The notes: generated by a model from the letters alone, not told the origin. A DNA stretch of 64,000 bases from Haemophilus_D parainfluenzae_AD (GCF_001679325.1 NZ_LZMX01000027.1), one strand, 5' to 3'. Numbered from the stretch's first letter, positions 33,503-42,834 are shown. Numbers and translations: made by a program.

Positions 33503-36301
33503 TTAGTGCGCCTCATCCCAGTTAGTGCCTTGCCCCACATCTACAATCAATGGCACCACTAAATCAGCTGCGCTTTCCATGTGTGTTTTGATGAGTTTGC
33601 TATAAAACTCGACTTTTTCTGACCGCACTTCAAACACCAATTCATCGTGCACCTGCATAATCATCGCAATATCGGGATCGTTTTGTAGTTTTTGATCCAA
33701 TTGAATCATGGCTCGTTTAATAATATCTGCGGCGGTGCCTTGCATTGGCGCATTGATTGCTACACGCTCGGCAGCTTTACGGCGCATACCGTTAGAGGAG
33801 TTGATATCCGGCAGATATAAACGACGGCCGAATAGGGTTTCCACATAGCCTTGGGCTTTGGCTTTTTCGCGAATATCGTGCATAAAAGTTTGTACGTCCG
33901 GATAGCGTTTGAAATATAAATCCATATAGCTCTGGGCATCGGCGCGGCCAATACCGAGTTGGCGCGATAAGCCAAAGGCAGACATACCATAAATTAAACC
34001 GAAGTTAATTGCCTTAGCATTGCGGCGTTGCTCGGAGGTTACTTCATCCAGTGCCACCCCAAAGATTTCTGCCGCAGTAGAGCGGTGAATATCTTTGCCT
34101 TGGGTAAAGGCATTAATTAAGCCCTGATCCTGTGATAGGTGCGCCATAATGCGTAGCTCGATTTGCGAATAGTCGGCTGCCACAACAGTAAAGCCTTCGC
34201 GCGCAATAAATGCCTGACGAATACGACGGCCTTCTTCATTACGAATTGGAATGTTTTGCAGATTCGGATCACTTGATGAAAGACGACCGGTTGCTGTTAC
34301 CGCTTGATGGTAGGAAGTATGAACTCGACCCGTTTGTGGATTTACCATTTGCGGCAATTTATCAGTGTAGGTGGATTTTAGTTTGCTGAGACCTCGATGT
34401 TCTACCAACACTTTCGGTAATTCGTGACTAAATGCCAGTTCCTCCAATACTTCCTCGTTAGTAGATGGCGCCCCTTTTGGTGTTTTTTGAATGACCGGCA
34501 AACCTAATTTATCAAATAAAATTTCCTGTAATTGTTTGGTTGAGGCCAAATTAAATGGCTGCCCCGCCAAGACATAGGCCTGTTCTTCTAATTCACTTAA
34601 ACGGTTAGCGATTTCGTTGGATTGCAGGAATAGCGCATCGCTATCAATTAAAACACCACGACGTTCCATACGGGAAAGTACACCTAACAACGGCAATTCC
34701 ATTTCTTTAAAGAGTTTTTCCAGAGTGGGTTCTTTAGAGAGTTTTTCCCATAGCACTTGTTGCAGCTTCATTGTCACATCAGCATCTTCCGCCGCGTACT
34801 CGGCGGCTTTTTCCAACGGAATTTGGTTAAAAGTCAGCTGATTTTTACCTTTGCCTGCAATCTCTTCAAAAGTGATTGTTTGATGCCCTAAATAACGTTT
34901 CGCCAGATCGTCCATATTATGACGCCCCGTGCTATTAAGCACGTAGGATTCGAGCATAGTATCGAAAGCCACACCTTGCACATCAATGCCATTACGGGCA
35001 AAGATGGTGAGGTCGTATTTGAAGTTTTGCCCGACTTTTTGAATAGCAGGATTTTCTAAAACCGGTTTTAACAGAGCAAGTGCGGTTGTTTTTTCAAGGG
35101 TTTTCGGCGCACCTAAATAATCTAATTGTAGCGGTAAGTAAGCTGCTTCACCGTTTTCTAACGCAAAGGAAATCCCTACTAGGTTGGCAGCCATATAATC
35201 TAAATTATCGGTTTCAGTATCTAGAGCAAAAAGTTTGGCTTGCTTGAGTTTTTCCACCCAACGATTTAAATCCGCTTCGGTGAGCAAGGTTTCATAACGG
35301 CTACGATCAATTTGAATTGCTGGTAATGCTTCATCGTCATTATTTTGAGCAAGCGCTGGTGTGGCTTGATAATGATTAATTTTAGTCGGTTGTTCATTGT
35401 TATTGGTGATGGAATCAGCGCCATTCATCACTTCATTGAGCCAACGTTTGAATTCATAGCGGCCGAAATATTCAGTGAGTTGATCGTTATTGCTTGCACC
35501 AAGGGTAAGTTGTTCCGGAGTGATATCGAGAGCGACATCGGTTTTAATAGTGGCAAGACGATAGGATAAATCGGCCATTTCTTTTTCCGCCAATAATTTG
35601 TCCCCTAATTTTTTTGCTCCACGAATTGGCAATTCGGCCACTTTGTCTAAGTTGGCATAAATTTCTGCCATACTGCCGATACCCTGCAAGAGGCCAAGTG
35701 CGGTTTTTTCACCGACACCCGCTACGCCTGGAATATTATCGGCGCTATCGCCCATTAGCGCTAAGTAATCAATGATGAGTTCTGGCGGAATACCGTATTT
35801 TTCAATCACGGCCTCGCGATCTAATAAGGTATTATTCATGGTATTGATCAACATAATGTTGTCATCCACTAGCTGCGCCATATCCTTATCTCCGGTACTG
35901 ATCAAAACTTTTTGATTGGCTTTGGAAGCAGCTACCGCTAAGGTACCAATGACATCATCGGCTTCTACACCTTCAATGACTAACAGAGGAATGCCAAGGG
36001 CTCGGATAATATCGTGTAGTGGCTGAATTTGTTTGCGCAGATCGTCCGGCATCGGTGGACGATGGGATTTATATTGTTCAAACATTTCATCACGGAACGT
36101 TTTGCCTTTCGCATCGAAGACCACTGCAATATGGCTCGGTTGCACTTGTGAAATCAGGCTTTTGAGCATATTTAACATACCGTACATGGCACCGGTTGGT
36201 TCGCCAGCTGAATTGGTGAGTGGCGGAAAAGCATGAAAAGCACGATATAAATAAGATGAACCGTCCACTAGGACTAATGGATTAGGAGCGATAGTTGGCA
36301 T
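33503..36301 (-). CDS. polA: DNA polymerase I
   Basis: A 932-residue repair and Okazaki-fragment polymerase. The 5'-3' exonuclease domain (LVLVDGSSYLYRAFHAFPPL onward) is followed by the 3'-5' exonuclease (FALDTETDNLDY, about residue 345) with its DxE site intact, and by the polymerase palm with VVAADYSQIELRIMAH, RRNAKAINFGLIYG and MQVHDELVFEV. The frame extends to 36382, but the ATG at 36301 gives the family start. Divergent from zapA. Confidence 0.97.
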   Translation of the reverse strand: MPTIAPNPLVLVDGSSYLYRAFHAFPPLTNSAGEPTGAMYGMLNMLKSLISQVQPSHIAVVFDAKGKTFRDEMFEQYKSHRPPMPDDLRKQIQPLHDIIRALGIPLLVIEGVEADDVIGTLAVAASKANQKVLISTGDKDMAQLVDDNIMLINTMNNTLLDREAVIEKYGIPPELIIDYLALMGDSADNIPGVAGVGEKTALGLLQGIGSMAEIYANLDKVAELPIRGAKKLGDKLLAEKEMADLSYRLATIKTDVALDITPEQLTLGASNNDQLTEYFGRYEFKRWLNEVMNGADSITNNNEQPTKINHYQATPALAQNNDDEALPAIQIDRSRYETLLTEADLNRWVEKLKQAKLFALDTETDNLDYMAANLVGISFALENGEAAYLPLQLDYLGAPKTLEKTTALALLKPVLENPAIQKVGQNFKYDLTIFARNGIDVQGVAFDTMLESYVLNSTGRHNMDDLAKRYLGHQTITFEEIAGKGKNQLTFNQIPLEKAAEYAAEDADVTMKLQQVLWEKLSKEPTLEKLFKEMELPLLGVLSRMERRGVLIDSDALFLQSNEIANRLSELEEQAYVLAGQPFNLASTKQLQEILFDKLGLPVIQKTPKGAPSTNEEVLEELAFSHELPKVLVEHRGLSKLKSTYTDKLPQMVNPQTGRVHTSYHQAVTATGRLSSSDPNLQNIPIRNEEGRRIRQAFIAREGFTVVAADYSQIELRIMAHLSQDQGLINAFTQGKDIHRSTAAEIFGVALDEVTSEQRRNAKAINFGLIYGMSAFGLSRQLGIGRADAQSYMDLYFKRYPDVQTFMHDIREKAKAQGYVETLFGRRLYLPDINSSNGMRRKAAERVAINAPMQGTAADIIKRAMIQLDQKLQNDPDIAMIMQVHDELVFEVRSEKVEFYSKLIKTHMESAADLVVPLIVDVGQGTNWDEAH

Positions 36302-36460
36302 AAATATTCCGTTCAAAAGTAATGAAAGTGTCGCATTATAGCGTAAATTGCGAAATGGGGCGAACGGATAAAGTGCGGTCAATTAAACGTAAAAATTATG
36401 ACGAAGGCGTTTGGCTGTGGCATAATAGGCTCACTTGAGCATTCAACATAAGGGAATAAC

Positions 36461-36766
36461 ATGTCATTAAAACTGGTTGAAGTTGTTGTATTAGGGCAAG
36501 TGCTGCGCTTGAATGTCCCTGCAGAACAAGAAGAGATTTTGCGTCAAGCGGCGCGTAATTTAGATCTTCAAGTGTCTGAAATGAAAGAGCGTACAGGTTT
36601 ATTACAATTAGACCGAGTGCTTTCTATTGTTGCCTTGAATTTAAGTTTTGAATTAACCCAAGAAAAAAATAAAAATGCCCAGATTGAAAACGTATTATGT
36701 ACGCGAATTCAGCAGTTAGATCATTCTTTAGAGAATGCATTAGGTGGGCGTACCATCGTAGATTAA
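36461..36766 (+). CDS. zapA: Cell division protein ZapA
   Basis: A 101-residue FtsZ-ring cross-linker. It has the N-terminal VEVVVLGQVLRLNVPAEQEEILRQAARNLD domain and the C-terminal coiled coil typical of ZapA. AAGGGAAT lies before the ATG. In many enterobacteria zapA is followed by 6S RNA and ygfA; here it is followed by a terminator and queH, while 6S RNA and ygfA lie together at about 60.4-61.2 kb. Confidence 0.92.
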   Translation: MSLKLVEVVVLGQVLRLNVPAEQEEILRQAARNLDLQVSEMKERTGLLQLDRVLSIVALNLSFELTQEKNKNAQIENVLCTRIQQLDHSLENALGGRTIVD

Positions 36767-36769
36767 ATA

Positions 36770-36807
36770 AAAAAGAACCGCATGTTGAAAGTGCGGTTCT
36801 TTTTTTA
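36770..36807 (+). terminator. Terminator between convergent zapA and queH
   Basis: AAAGAACCGCA (36772-36782) pairs with TGCGGTTCTTT (36792-36802); one arm overlaps an uptake signal. Confidence 0.88.
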
Positions 36808-36815
36808 TGTGTTTT

Positions 36816-37556
36816 TTAATCTGGCGTGTAATAGAGTTTACCAATTTCAATTTTTTGTCGCCCTGTTTCTTCACGCCATTTATTGCTGTCTCGTAAAGAA
36901 TAAACACAGCCACAATATTCCTGTTGATAAAAACGTTCACGCTTACTGATTTCGATCATTCGTTGAGATCCGCCAGCTTTACGCCAGTTATAATCCCAAT
37001 AAATCACATCATCATATTTTTCAGCCGCACGGTGACCACAACCATTAATTTGATCCATGTCTTTCCAGCGAGAAATACCAAGGCAGCTGGTAAATACAGG
37101 GAAACCATGCTTATGAGCATATTCAGCCGCTTTTTCAAAACGCATATCAAAACACATGGTGCAGCGAATGCCACGTTCGGGTTCCCATTCCATACCTTTT
37201 GCGCGATCAAACCATTGTTGGCGATCGTAGTCTGCATCGATAAATGGAATCCCGAATTTTTGGGCAAAGCGGATGTTTTCTTCTTTACGAATTAAATATT
37301 CTTTTAATGGATGAATATTCGGATTGTAAAAATAAATCGTAAACTCAATGCCAGAGGCCAAAATGGCTTCCATTACTTCACCCGAACAAGGTGCACAGCA
37401 AGAGTGGAGAAGCAACTTATTATGCCCTTCAGGTAATTCGAGTTTTTCACGAATAAAAGGTGCATTGGGATCCTTACGCACTTTTTGTTTACGTGGTTTT
37501 TGAAATTTAGGTTGAGAATCGACCGCACTTTGCGGTTGAATTTGTTCTTCAGTCAT
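36816..37556 (-). CDS. queH: Epoxyqueuosine reductase QueH
   Basis: A 246-residue (DUF208) iron-sulfur enzyme that reduces epoxyqueuosine to queuosine in tRNA, a non-homologous alternative to QueG. The cysteine pairs are in HSCCAPCSGE (about 51-57), RCTMCFDMRFE (about 140) and EYCGCVYS (about 213). It starts one base away from the ispB stop on the same strand, so the two are probably co-transcribed. Confidence 0.93.
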   Translation of the reverse strand: MTEEQIQPQSAVDSQPKFQKPRKQKVRKDPNAPFIREKLELPEGHNKLLLHSCCAPCSGEVMEAILASGIEFTIYFYNPNIHPLKEYLIRKEENIRFAQKFGIPFIDADYDRQQWFDRAKGMEWEPERGIRCTMCFDMRFEKAAEYAHKHGFPVFTSCLGISRWKDMDQINGCGHRAAEKYDDVIYWDYNWRKAGGSQRMIEISKRERFYQQEYCGCVYSLRDSNKWREETGRQKIEIGKLYYTPD

Positions 37557-37557
37557 A

Positions 37558-38553
37558 TTAATAAGTTCGGTCTACCGATAAATAGGCCAGTGAAATTAAG
37601 GCTTTTTTGTATTCGCTTTCAGGTAATAAGGCAATAGCATCAACTGCTTTTTTCGCTTCTTGTTTCGCACGATCCATTGCGTAATCGAGGGATTTATGTT
37701 CTGCCATGATCGCAAGCACTTCATCAATCGCATCACGTTTTCCGCCTTGTTCAATGGCTTCGCGAATAAGTGCGGCTTGTTGTGGATTACCGTGACGCAT
37801 TGCGTGTAATAAAGGAAGAGTAGGTTTGCCTTCGGCGAGGTCGTCACCCACATTTTTACCTAATGCGGCAGCGTTAGCGCTGTAATCTAGCACGTCATCT
37901 ACTAATTGGAATGCGGTACCGAGATAGCGACCATATTCTTGAAATGCGGTTTCAATTGATTTTTCAGCACCTGCAACAATCGCAACAGATTGTGCAGCCA
38001 CTTCAAATAAACGTGCCGTTTTACTATAAATCACACGCATATAGCTTTCTTCCGTGGTATCCGGATCATTCACATTCATCAATTGTTGAACTTCACCTTC
38101 AGCCAACACGTTGGTGGCATCTGCCATAATGCGAAGAATATCTAGCGATTGTAACTGCGCCACTAATTGGAATGCACGAGTATAAATGAAGTCACCCACT
38201 AATACGCTAGCGGCATTACCAAAGGCAGAGTTTGCCGTTGCGCGGCCACGACGCATATCAGATTCATCTACCACATCATCATGTAATAAAGAAGCGGTGT
38301 GAATAAATTCTACAAAGGTCGCACAAGTGGCTACTTTATCGCTTTCGTAGCCTAATGCACGCGCGGCTAAAACCGCAATAAGTGGTCGAATACGTTTTCC
38401 ACCACCTTGTACAATATAAAAACCAAGTTGATTAACCATCGGCACATCAGAGTTAATTTGTGCTAAAATGGCTTGGTTAACTTTCTGCATATCCGCATCA
38501 GTTAATGCTTGGATGGCATGCATATCCATTAAATCTTGTTTGTTCATCTTCAT
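37558..38553 (-). CDS. ispB: Octaprenyl diphosphate synthase
   Basis: A trans-prenyltransferase of about 330 residues that makes the C40 side chain of quinones. The two aspartate-rich Mg2+ sites are LLHDDVVDESDMRRG (first) and LVDDVLDY (second), with GGGKRIRP upstream. ATG at 38553 or, two codons later, at 38547 could be used. Divergent from rplU, as in E. coli and H. influenzae. Confidence 0.95.
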   Translation of the reverse strand: MKMNKQDLMDMHAIQALTDADMQKVNQAILAQINSDVPMVNQLGFYIVQGGGKRIRPLIAVLAARALGYESDKVATCATFVEFIHTASLLHDDVVDESDMRRGRATANSAFGNAASVLVGDFIYTRAFQLVAQLQSLDILRIMADATNVLAEGEVQQLMNVNDPDTTEESYMRVIYSKTARLFEVAAQSVAIVAGAEKSIETAFQEYGRYLGTAFQLVDDVLDYSANAAALGKNVGDDLAEGKPTLPLLHAMRHGNPQQAALIREAIEQGGKRDAIDEVLAIMAEHKSLDYAMDRAKQEAKKAVDAIALLPESEYKKALISLAYLSVDRTY

Positions 38554-38671
38554 TTGGTTCGATGGTTGTGTATATATAAAGAAAGTGCGGTGAATTTTAC
38601 CCGATTTTTCAAGGTTTCTGAAATTAAACTCGAGGAAAAGCGCTTTTTTTTATTTTATTGCAAATAAGTGC

Positions 38672-38700
38672 TTGCGATCGAGTTGTTTTTTCCGTAGAAT
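38672..38700 (+). promoter_or_regulatory. Promoter of rplU-rpmA
   Basis: TTGCGA (38672-38677) and TAGAAT (38695-38700) are spaced 17 bp apart, placing the start site about 70 nt before rplU. Confidence 0.65.
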
Positions 38701-38776
38701 TTGCGACCTATTTATATGAGTTTTGAAGTGCGGACCGAAAATAGTAGCGGAGAAGCACAATTATAGCGGAGTATTT

Positions 38777-39088
38777 ATGTACGCAGTTTTCCAAAGTGGC
38801 GGTAAACAACACCGTGTGAGCGAAGGTCAAGTCGTTCGTTTAGAAAAACTTGAACTTGCAACTGGCGCAACAGTTGAGTTCGACTCAGTGTTGATGGTCG
38901 TTAATGGTGAAGATGTTAAAATTGGTGCACCAGTAGTAGCTGGCGCGAAAGTAGTGGCTGAAGTTGTGGCACAAGGTCGTGGCGATAAAGTTAAAATCGT
39001 TAAGTTCCGTCGTCGTAAACACAGCCGTAAACAACAAGGTCATCGTCAGTGGTTCACAGAAGTGAAAATCACTGGGATTCAAGCATAA
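38777..39088 (+). CDS. rplU: 50S ribosomal protein L21
   Basis: A 103-residue 23S rRNA-binding protein of the large subunit. It starts MYAVFQSGGKQHRVSEGQ and contains KFRRRKHSRKQQGHRQ near the C-terminus. The longer frame from 38723 reads through an uptake-like sequence in the leader and is rejected; GCGGAG before the ATG at 38777 fits. It is followed 20 bp later by rpmA. Confidence 0.97.
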   Translation: MYAVFQSGGKQHRVSEGQVVRLEKLELATGATVEFDSVLMVVNGEDVKIGAPVVAGAKVVAEVVAQGRGDKVKIVKFRRRKHSRKQQGHRQWFTEVKITGIQA

Positions 39089-39108
39089 TTTCAGAGGAGA
39101 TCAAGTAG

Positions 39109-39366
39109 ATGGCAACTAAAAAAGCTGGTGGTTCAACTCGTAACGGTCGTGATTCTGAAGCTAAACGCCTTGGTGTTAAACGTTTCGGTGGCGAATCTGT
39201 ATTAGCAGGTAGCATCATTGTACGTCAACGTGGTACTAAATTCCACGCAGGTAACAACGTAGGTATGGGCCGTGACCACACCTTATTTGCTACCGCTGAC
39301 GGTAAAGTGAAATTTGAAGTTAAAGGCGAGAAAAGCCGTAAATACGTAAGTATTGTAACTGAATAA
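39109..39366 (+). CDS. rpmA: 50S ribosomal protein L27
   Basis: An 85-residue large-subunit protein whose N-terminus reaches the peptidyl-transferase centre. [24 protein letters not shown] is the typical start, with no N-terminal extension needing cleavage. AGAGGAG precedes the ATG. The rplU-rpmA pair ends at a strong terminator. Confidence 0.97.
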
Positions 39367-39384
39367 TTTTACATCTGATTTGAT

Positions 39385-39416
39385 AAACGCCCCGCATTTT
39401 TTGTGGGGCGTTTTCT
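39385..39416 (+). terminator. rpmA terminator
   Basis: AAACGCCCCGCA (39385-39396) pairs with TGTGGGGCGTTT (39402-39413). Confidence 0.92.
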
Positions 39417-39543
39417 TTTTTTACCAGCAATTTACAATCATCAATCACATTTGTTATTCTGGCACTATTGCTTATCTTGATATTTCTTAGTCGAAATTTA
39501 TCTTAATTCCTAACCGCACTTTAGCAAAATAAAGGAAGATATC

Positions 39544-40461
39544 ATGAAACAACAACCGCTTTTAGGTTTTCTCTTCGCTTTAATTACGGCGATGGCATGG
39601 GGATCTTTACCTATTGCGTTAAAACAGGTTCTATCAGTGATGACACCACAAACGATCGTTTGGTATCGATTTGCAGTAGCTTCTCTTGCACTACTGATTC
39701 TGCTAGGCTACAAGAAAAAATTACCACAATTTTCAAAAGGTGGTCGTTTTATTTGGCTTGTACTCATAGGTGTAGCTGGATTAGCGGGTAATTTCTTTTT
39801 ATTCAATAGCTCACTTAATTTTATCGATCCTTCTTCAGCTCAAATTTTTATTCATTTTTCTTCTTTTGGTATGTTAATTTGCGGTATTTTTGTCTTTAAA
39901 GAAAAGCTTGGATTACATCAAAAGATAGGCTTAGGTTTGTTATTGGCTGGGTTGGTGCTTTTCTTCAATGATAAGCTTGAGGTGTTTAAAGGAGAGAGTG
40001 GTTATTTAACGGGCGTCTTACTCAGCCTAACTGCCTCATTAGTTTGGGTTGCTTATGGTATGGCACAAAAGCTCATGCTTCGTCGTTTTAGTTCGCAACA
40101 AATTTTATTAATGATGTATTTCGGCTGTCTTTTAGTCTTTACACCTGTTGCTGAATTTTCACAAGTAAGAGAACTCAGCCCGTTAGCATTTGGTTGTTTG
40201 GTTTATTGTTGTTTAAATACCTTATTTGGTTATGGTGCTTATGCTGAAGCCCTTAATCGTTGGGAGGTTTCTAAAGTGAGTGTGGTGATTACCTTAGTAC
40301 CGCTATTCACCATTTTCTTTGCCCATCTTGCGCATTATGTGAGCCCTGATAATTTTGCTGCACCAGAATTAAATATGATTAGCTATATCGGGGCGTTTGT
40401 TGTAGTATGCGGAGCAATTTTGTCGGCAATCGGACATAAGTTATTACCGCAATCAAAGTAA
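39544..40461 (+). CDS. DMT-superfamily (EamA) transporter
   Basis: A 305-residue inner-membrane protein with about ten membrane helices and two EamA repeats (ITAMAWGSLPIALKQVL near the start; SLVWVAYGMAQKLML near residue 165). The substrate is unknown. It sits between rpmA and obgE, where H. influenzae has a homologous gene. AAGGAA precedes the ATG. An uptake signal separates it from obgE. Confidence 0.88.
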   Translation: MKQQPLLGFLFALITAMAWGSLPIALKQVLSVMTPQTIVWYRFAVASLALLILLGYKKKLPQFSKGGRFIWLVLIGVAGLAGNFFLFNSSLNFIDPSSAQIFIHFSSFGMLICGIFVFKEKLGLHQKIGLGLLLAGLVLFFNDKLEVFKGESGYLTGVLLSLTASLVWVAYGMAQKLMLRRFSSQQILLMMYFGCLLVFTPVAEFSQVRELSPLAFGCLVYCCLNTLFGYGAYAEALNRWEVSKVSVVITLVPLFTIFFAHLAHYVSPDNFAAPELNMISYIGAFVVVCGAILSAIGHKLLPQSK

Positions 40462-40488
40462 AGTGCGGTTAAATATTGGAGAGTTTTT

Positions 40489-41661
40489 ATGAAATTTATT
40501 GATGAAGCCCTGATTCGAGTGGAAGCAGGGGATGGTGGAAACGGTTGTGTGAGTTTCCGCCGTGAAAAATTTATCCCTAAAGGCGGCCCAGATGGTGGTG
40601 ATGGCGGTGATGGCGGTGATGTTTATTTGGTTGCAGACGAAAACTTAAATACCTTAATCGATTATCGCTTTACGAAACGTTTTGCTGCTGAACGTGGTGA
40701 GAATGGTCACAGCTCAGATTGTACCGGTCGCCGCGGTAAAGATATTACGTTACGTGTGCCAGTGGGAACGCGTGCAATTGATAATGATACCAAAGAAGTG
40801 CTTGGCGATTTAACGAAGCATGGTGCCAAAATGCTAGTGGCGAAAGGTGGTTATCATGGTTTAGGTAATACGCGTTTTAAATCTTCAGTGAACCGCGCAC
40901 CTCGCCAAAAAACTATGGGTACTCCAGGTGAAAAACGCGATTTGTTATTAGAATTGATGCTTCTTGCGGATGTCGGGATGCTTGGTTTACCAAATGCAGG
41001 TAAATCCACCTTTATCCGTGCGGTTTCAGCTGCAAAACCAAAAGTCGCTGATTATCCATTTACCACTTTAGTGCCAAGTTTAGGCGTAGTGAAAGTGGAT
41101 GAGAGCCATAGCTTTGTGGTGGCAGATATCCCTGGATTGATTGAAGGTGCATCGGATGGTGCAGGTTTAGGAATTCGTTTCTTAAAACACTTAGAACGTT
41201 GTCGTGTGTTAATTCATTTAGTAGATATTAACCCAATTGATGAATCCGATCCTGCGGATAATATTGCGATCATCGAGTCTGAATTATTCCAATATAGCGA
41301 AAAATTGGCAGATAAACCGCGTTGGTTAGTCTTCAATAAGATTGATACGATGACTGAAGAAGAGGCGCATGAACGTGCTCAAGAGATTACCGAACGTCTT
41401 GGTTGGGAAGAAGGCTATCACCTTATTTCTGCCGCAACCGGTAAAAATGTGCCACCACTTTGTCGTGATATTATGGATTTCATTGAAGCCAATCCACGTG
41501 ATGCAGAAGTAGAAGAAAATAAACCGGAAGAAGTGAAATTCAAATGGGAAGACTACCATCAAGAACAGCTCGCTGAACATCAATTTGATGATGAAGATGA
41601 CGACTGGGATGATTGGGACGAAGAAGATGAAGAAGGCGTTGAGTTTATTTATAAACCTTAA
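40489..41661 (+). CDS. obgE: Obg-family GTPase
   Basis: A 390-residue ribosome-associated GTPase (ObgE/CgtA) that monitors 50S assembly and the stringent state. The glycine-rich Obg fold (GDGGNGCVSFRREKFIPKGGPDGGDGG) occupies residues 1-158; the G domain follows with GLPNAGKST (G1), DIPGLIEGA (G3) and NKID (G4). The C-terminus is a highly acidic low-complexity tail (DDEDDDWDDWDEEDEE). Confidence 0.97.
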   Translation: MKFIDEALIRVEAGDGGNGCVSFRREKFIPKGGPDGGDGGDGGDVYLVADENLNTLIDYRFTKRFAAERGENGHSSDCTGRRGKDITLRVPVGTRAIDNDTKEVLGDLTKHGAKMLVAKGGYHGLGNTRFKSSVNRAPRQKTMGTPGEKRDLLLELMLLADVGMLGLPNAGKSTFIRAVSAAKPKVADYPFTTLVPSLGVVKVDESHSFVVADIPGLIEGASDGAGLGIRFLKHLERCRVLIHLVDINPIDESDPADNIAIIESELFQYSEKLADKPRWLVFNKIDTMTEEEAHERAQEITERLGWEEGYHLISAATGKNVPPLCRDIMDFIEANPRDAEVEENKPEEVKFKWEDYHQEQLAEHQFDDEDDDWDDWDEEDEEGVEFIYKP

Positions 41662-41674
41662 TGCCTAAATGAAA

Positions 41675-41703
41675 AAAGAGCGGAAATTTGACCGCTCTTT
41701 TTT
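41675..41703 (+). terminator. Terminator between convergent obgE and rpmJ
   Basis: AAAAGAGCGG pairs with CCGCTCTTTT around an AAATTTGA loop; the arms again match the A-variant of the uptake core. Confidence 0.88.
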
Positions 41704-41710
41704 ATTGCCT

Positions 41711-41848
41711 TTAACCTTTCTTTTTCCCACCTTGACGCGCTTTAAAGCGCGGGTTGGTTTTCGAAATGACATAGACAACACCGTGGCGGCGAACAATTTT
41801 GCAGCCAGGACGGTTTTTAGCACTTTTGAGTGAAGATAATACTTTCAT
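41711..41848 (-). CDS. Alternative 50S ribosomal protein L36 (YkgO type)
   Basis: A 45-residue zinc-free L36 paralogue, MKVLSSLKSAKNRPGCKIVR to ARQGGKKKG. It lacks the four-ligand zinc site of standard L36 and has the KSAKNRPGCKIVRRHG insertion of the YkgO/L36B type. Such forms replace the zinc protein when metal is scarce. It lies 9 bp after the L31B gene on the same strand, forming a ykgM-ykgO-like operon. Confidence 0.92.
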   Translation of the reverse strand: MKVLSSLKSAKNRPGCKIVRRHGVVYVISKTNPRFKARQGGKKKG

Positions 41849-41857
41849 TGAATATTC

Positions 41858-42124
41858 CTATTTTGATTTAAATGCACCAAATTTACCATAGCGGTTTGCA
41901 AATTCACTTGCACGACCTTCATTCCCAATTTGACGGGTTTTACCGGTATAGAATGGGTGAGAAGCAGATGAGGTATCACACATAAATACAGGATATTCGT
42001 TACCATCTTCCCATTTCATGGTGTTGTTGGTTTTAGCACAAGAACGGATAAGAAAGCCTTGTTTCGCGTTGGAATCGTAAAATAAAACGGTACGATAATT
42101 TTCAGGGTGAATGCCTTTTTTCAT
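41858..42124 (-). CDS. rpmE2: Alternative 50S ribosomal protein L31 type B (YkgM type)
   Basis: An 88-residue L31 paralogue of the longer type B, starting MKKGIHPENYRTVLFYDS and ending ANRYGKFGAFKSK. It lacks the CxxC zinc ligands of type A L31. AAGGAG sits five bases before the ATG. It heads the operon with the L36B gene and is controlled by a promoter overlapped by an iron-type operator. Confidence 0.95.
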   Translation of the reverse strand: MKKGIHPENYRTVLFYDSNAKQGFLIRSCAKTNNTMKWEDGNEYPVFMCDTSSASHPFYTGKTRQIGNEGRASEFANRYGKFGAFKSK

Positions 42125-42160
42125 TAGAGCTCCTTATATAATGAAAAGAATTGGGCGAAG

Positions 42161-42193
42161 ATACTAATTTAAAAGAGAATGATTATCAATATA
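42161..42193 (-). promoter_or_regulatory. Promoter of rpmE2-rpmJ operon overlapped by a Fur-like box
   Basis: On the minus strand TTGATA (42189-42184) and TAGTAT (42166-42161) are spaced 17 bp. The plus-strand sequence GAGAATGATTATCAATATA (42175-42193) matches 16 of 19 positions of the classic Fur box and covers the -35 element, the geometry of a repressor site. Confidence 0.6.
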
Positions 42194-42236
42194 AATTTAT
42201 TCATGGCCATGAGAATTTTTTTCATATTGAAAAAAG

Positions 42237-42266
42237 AAAAATGCCTTTCGATTGAAAGGCATTTTG
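42237..42266 (-). terminator. smpB terminator
   Basis: ATGCCTTTC pairs with GAAAGGCAT (42241-42249 and 42254-42262) with A and T tracts flanking, so it can act on either strand. Confidence 0.8.
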
Positions 42267-42283
42267 TCTGTTTGGAGGGAAAG

Positions 42284-42766
42284 TTATCCACGATGCGCAT
42301 TTTTCATAATACGCTCTTTTGCCACTTTCCATTCACGCTCTTTAATATCATCACGTTTATCATGTTGTTTTTTACCTTTCGCAAGACCGATTTTGATCTT
42401 TGCCCAAGGACCTTTCCAATAAAGAGAAAGGGCAACAATGGTAAAACCATCACGGCTTGATTTACCGAAAAGATTATCCAGTTCACGTTTATTCAATAAA
42501 AGCTTACGTGTGCGAGTCGGATCGCAAACCACGTGGGTAGAAGCCAAGCTTAATGGTTGAATGGTTGCACCAAATAAATAAGCTTCACCGTTTTTAAAAA
42601 TGATATAGCTGTCGCTGATATTGGCTTTACCCGCGCGCATTGATTTCACTTCCCAACCTTGTAATTCAAGGCCGGCTTCAATTTCATCTTCAATAAAATA
42701 TTCGTGTCTGGCTCGTTTATTTAACGCAATGGTGCTGGAGCCGACTTTGACTTTTTTCTTGGTCAT
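42284..42766 (-). CDS. smpB: SsrA-binding protein SmpB
   Basis: A 160-residue RNA-binding protein that delivers tmRNA to stalled ribosomes. The beta-barrel has ALNKRARHEYFIEDEIEAGLELQGWEVKSMRAGKANI, and the basic C-terminal tail (KGKKQHDKRDDIKEREW) that mimics an mRNA in the ribosome is present. No tmRNA gene is recognisable nearby. Confidence 0.96.
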   Translation of the reverse strand: MTKKKVKVGSSTIALNKRARHEYFIEDEIEAGLELQGWEVKSMRAGKANISDSYIIFKNGEAYLFGATIQPLSLASTHVVCDPTRTRKLLLNKRELDNLFGKSSRDGFTIVALSLYWKGPWAKIKIGLAKGKKQHDKRDDIKEREWKVAKERIMKNAHRG

Positions 42767-42834
42767 TGTTATCCGTTGTTCAGTAATCGTAAATTGGCGT
42801 TGATTTTACCGAATCTCGCCGTGGATAGCAAAAA

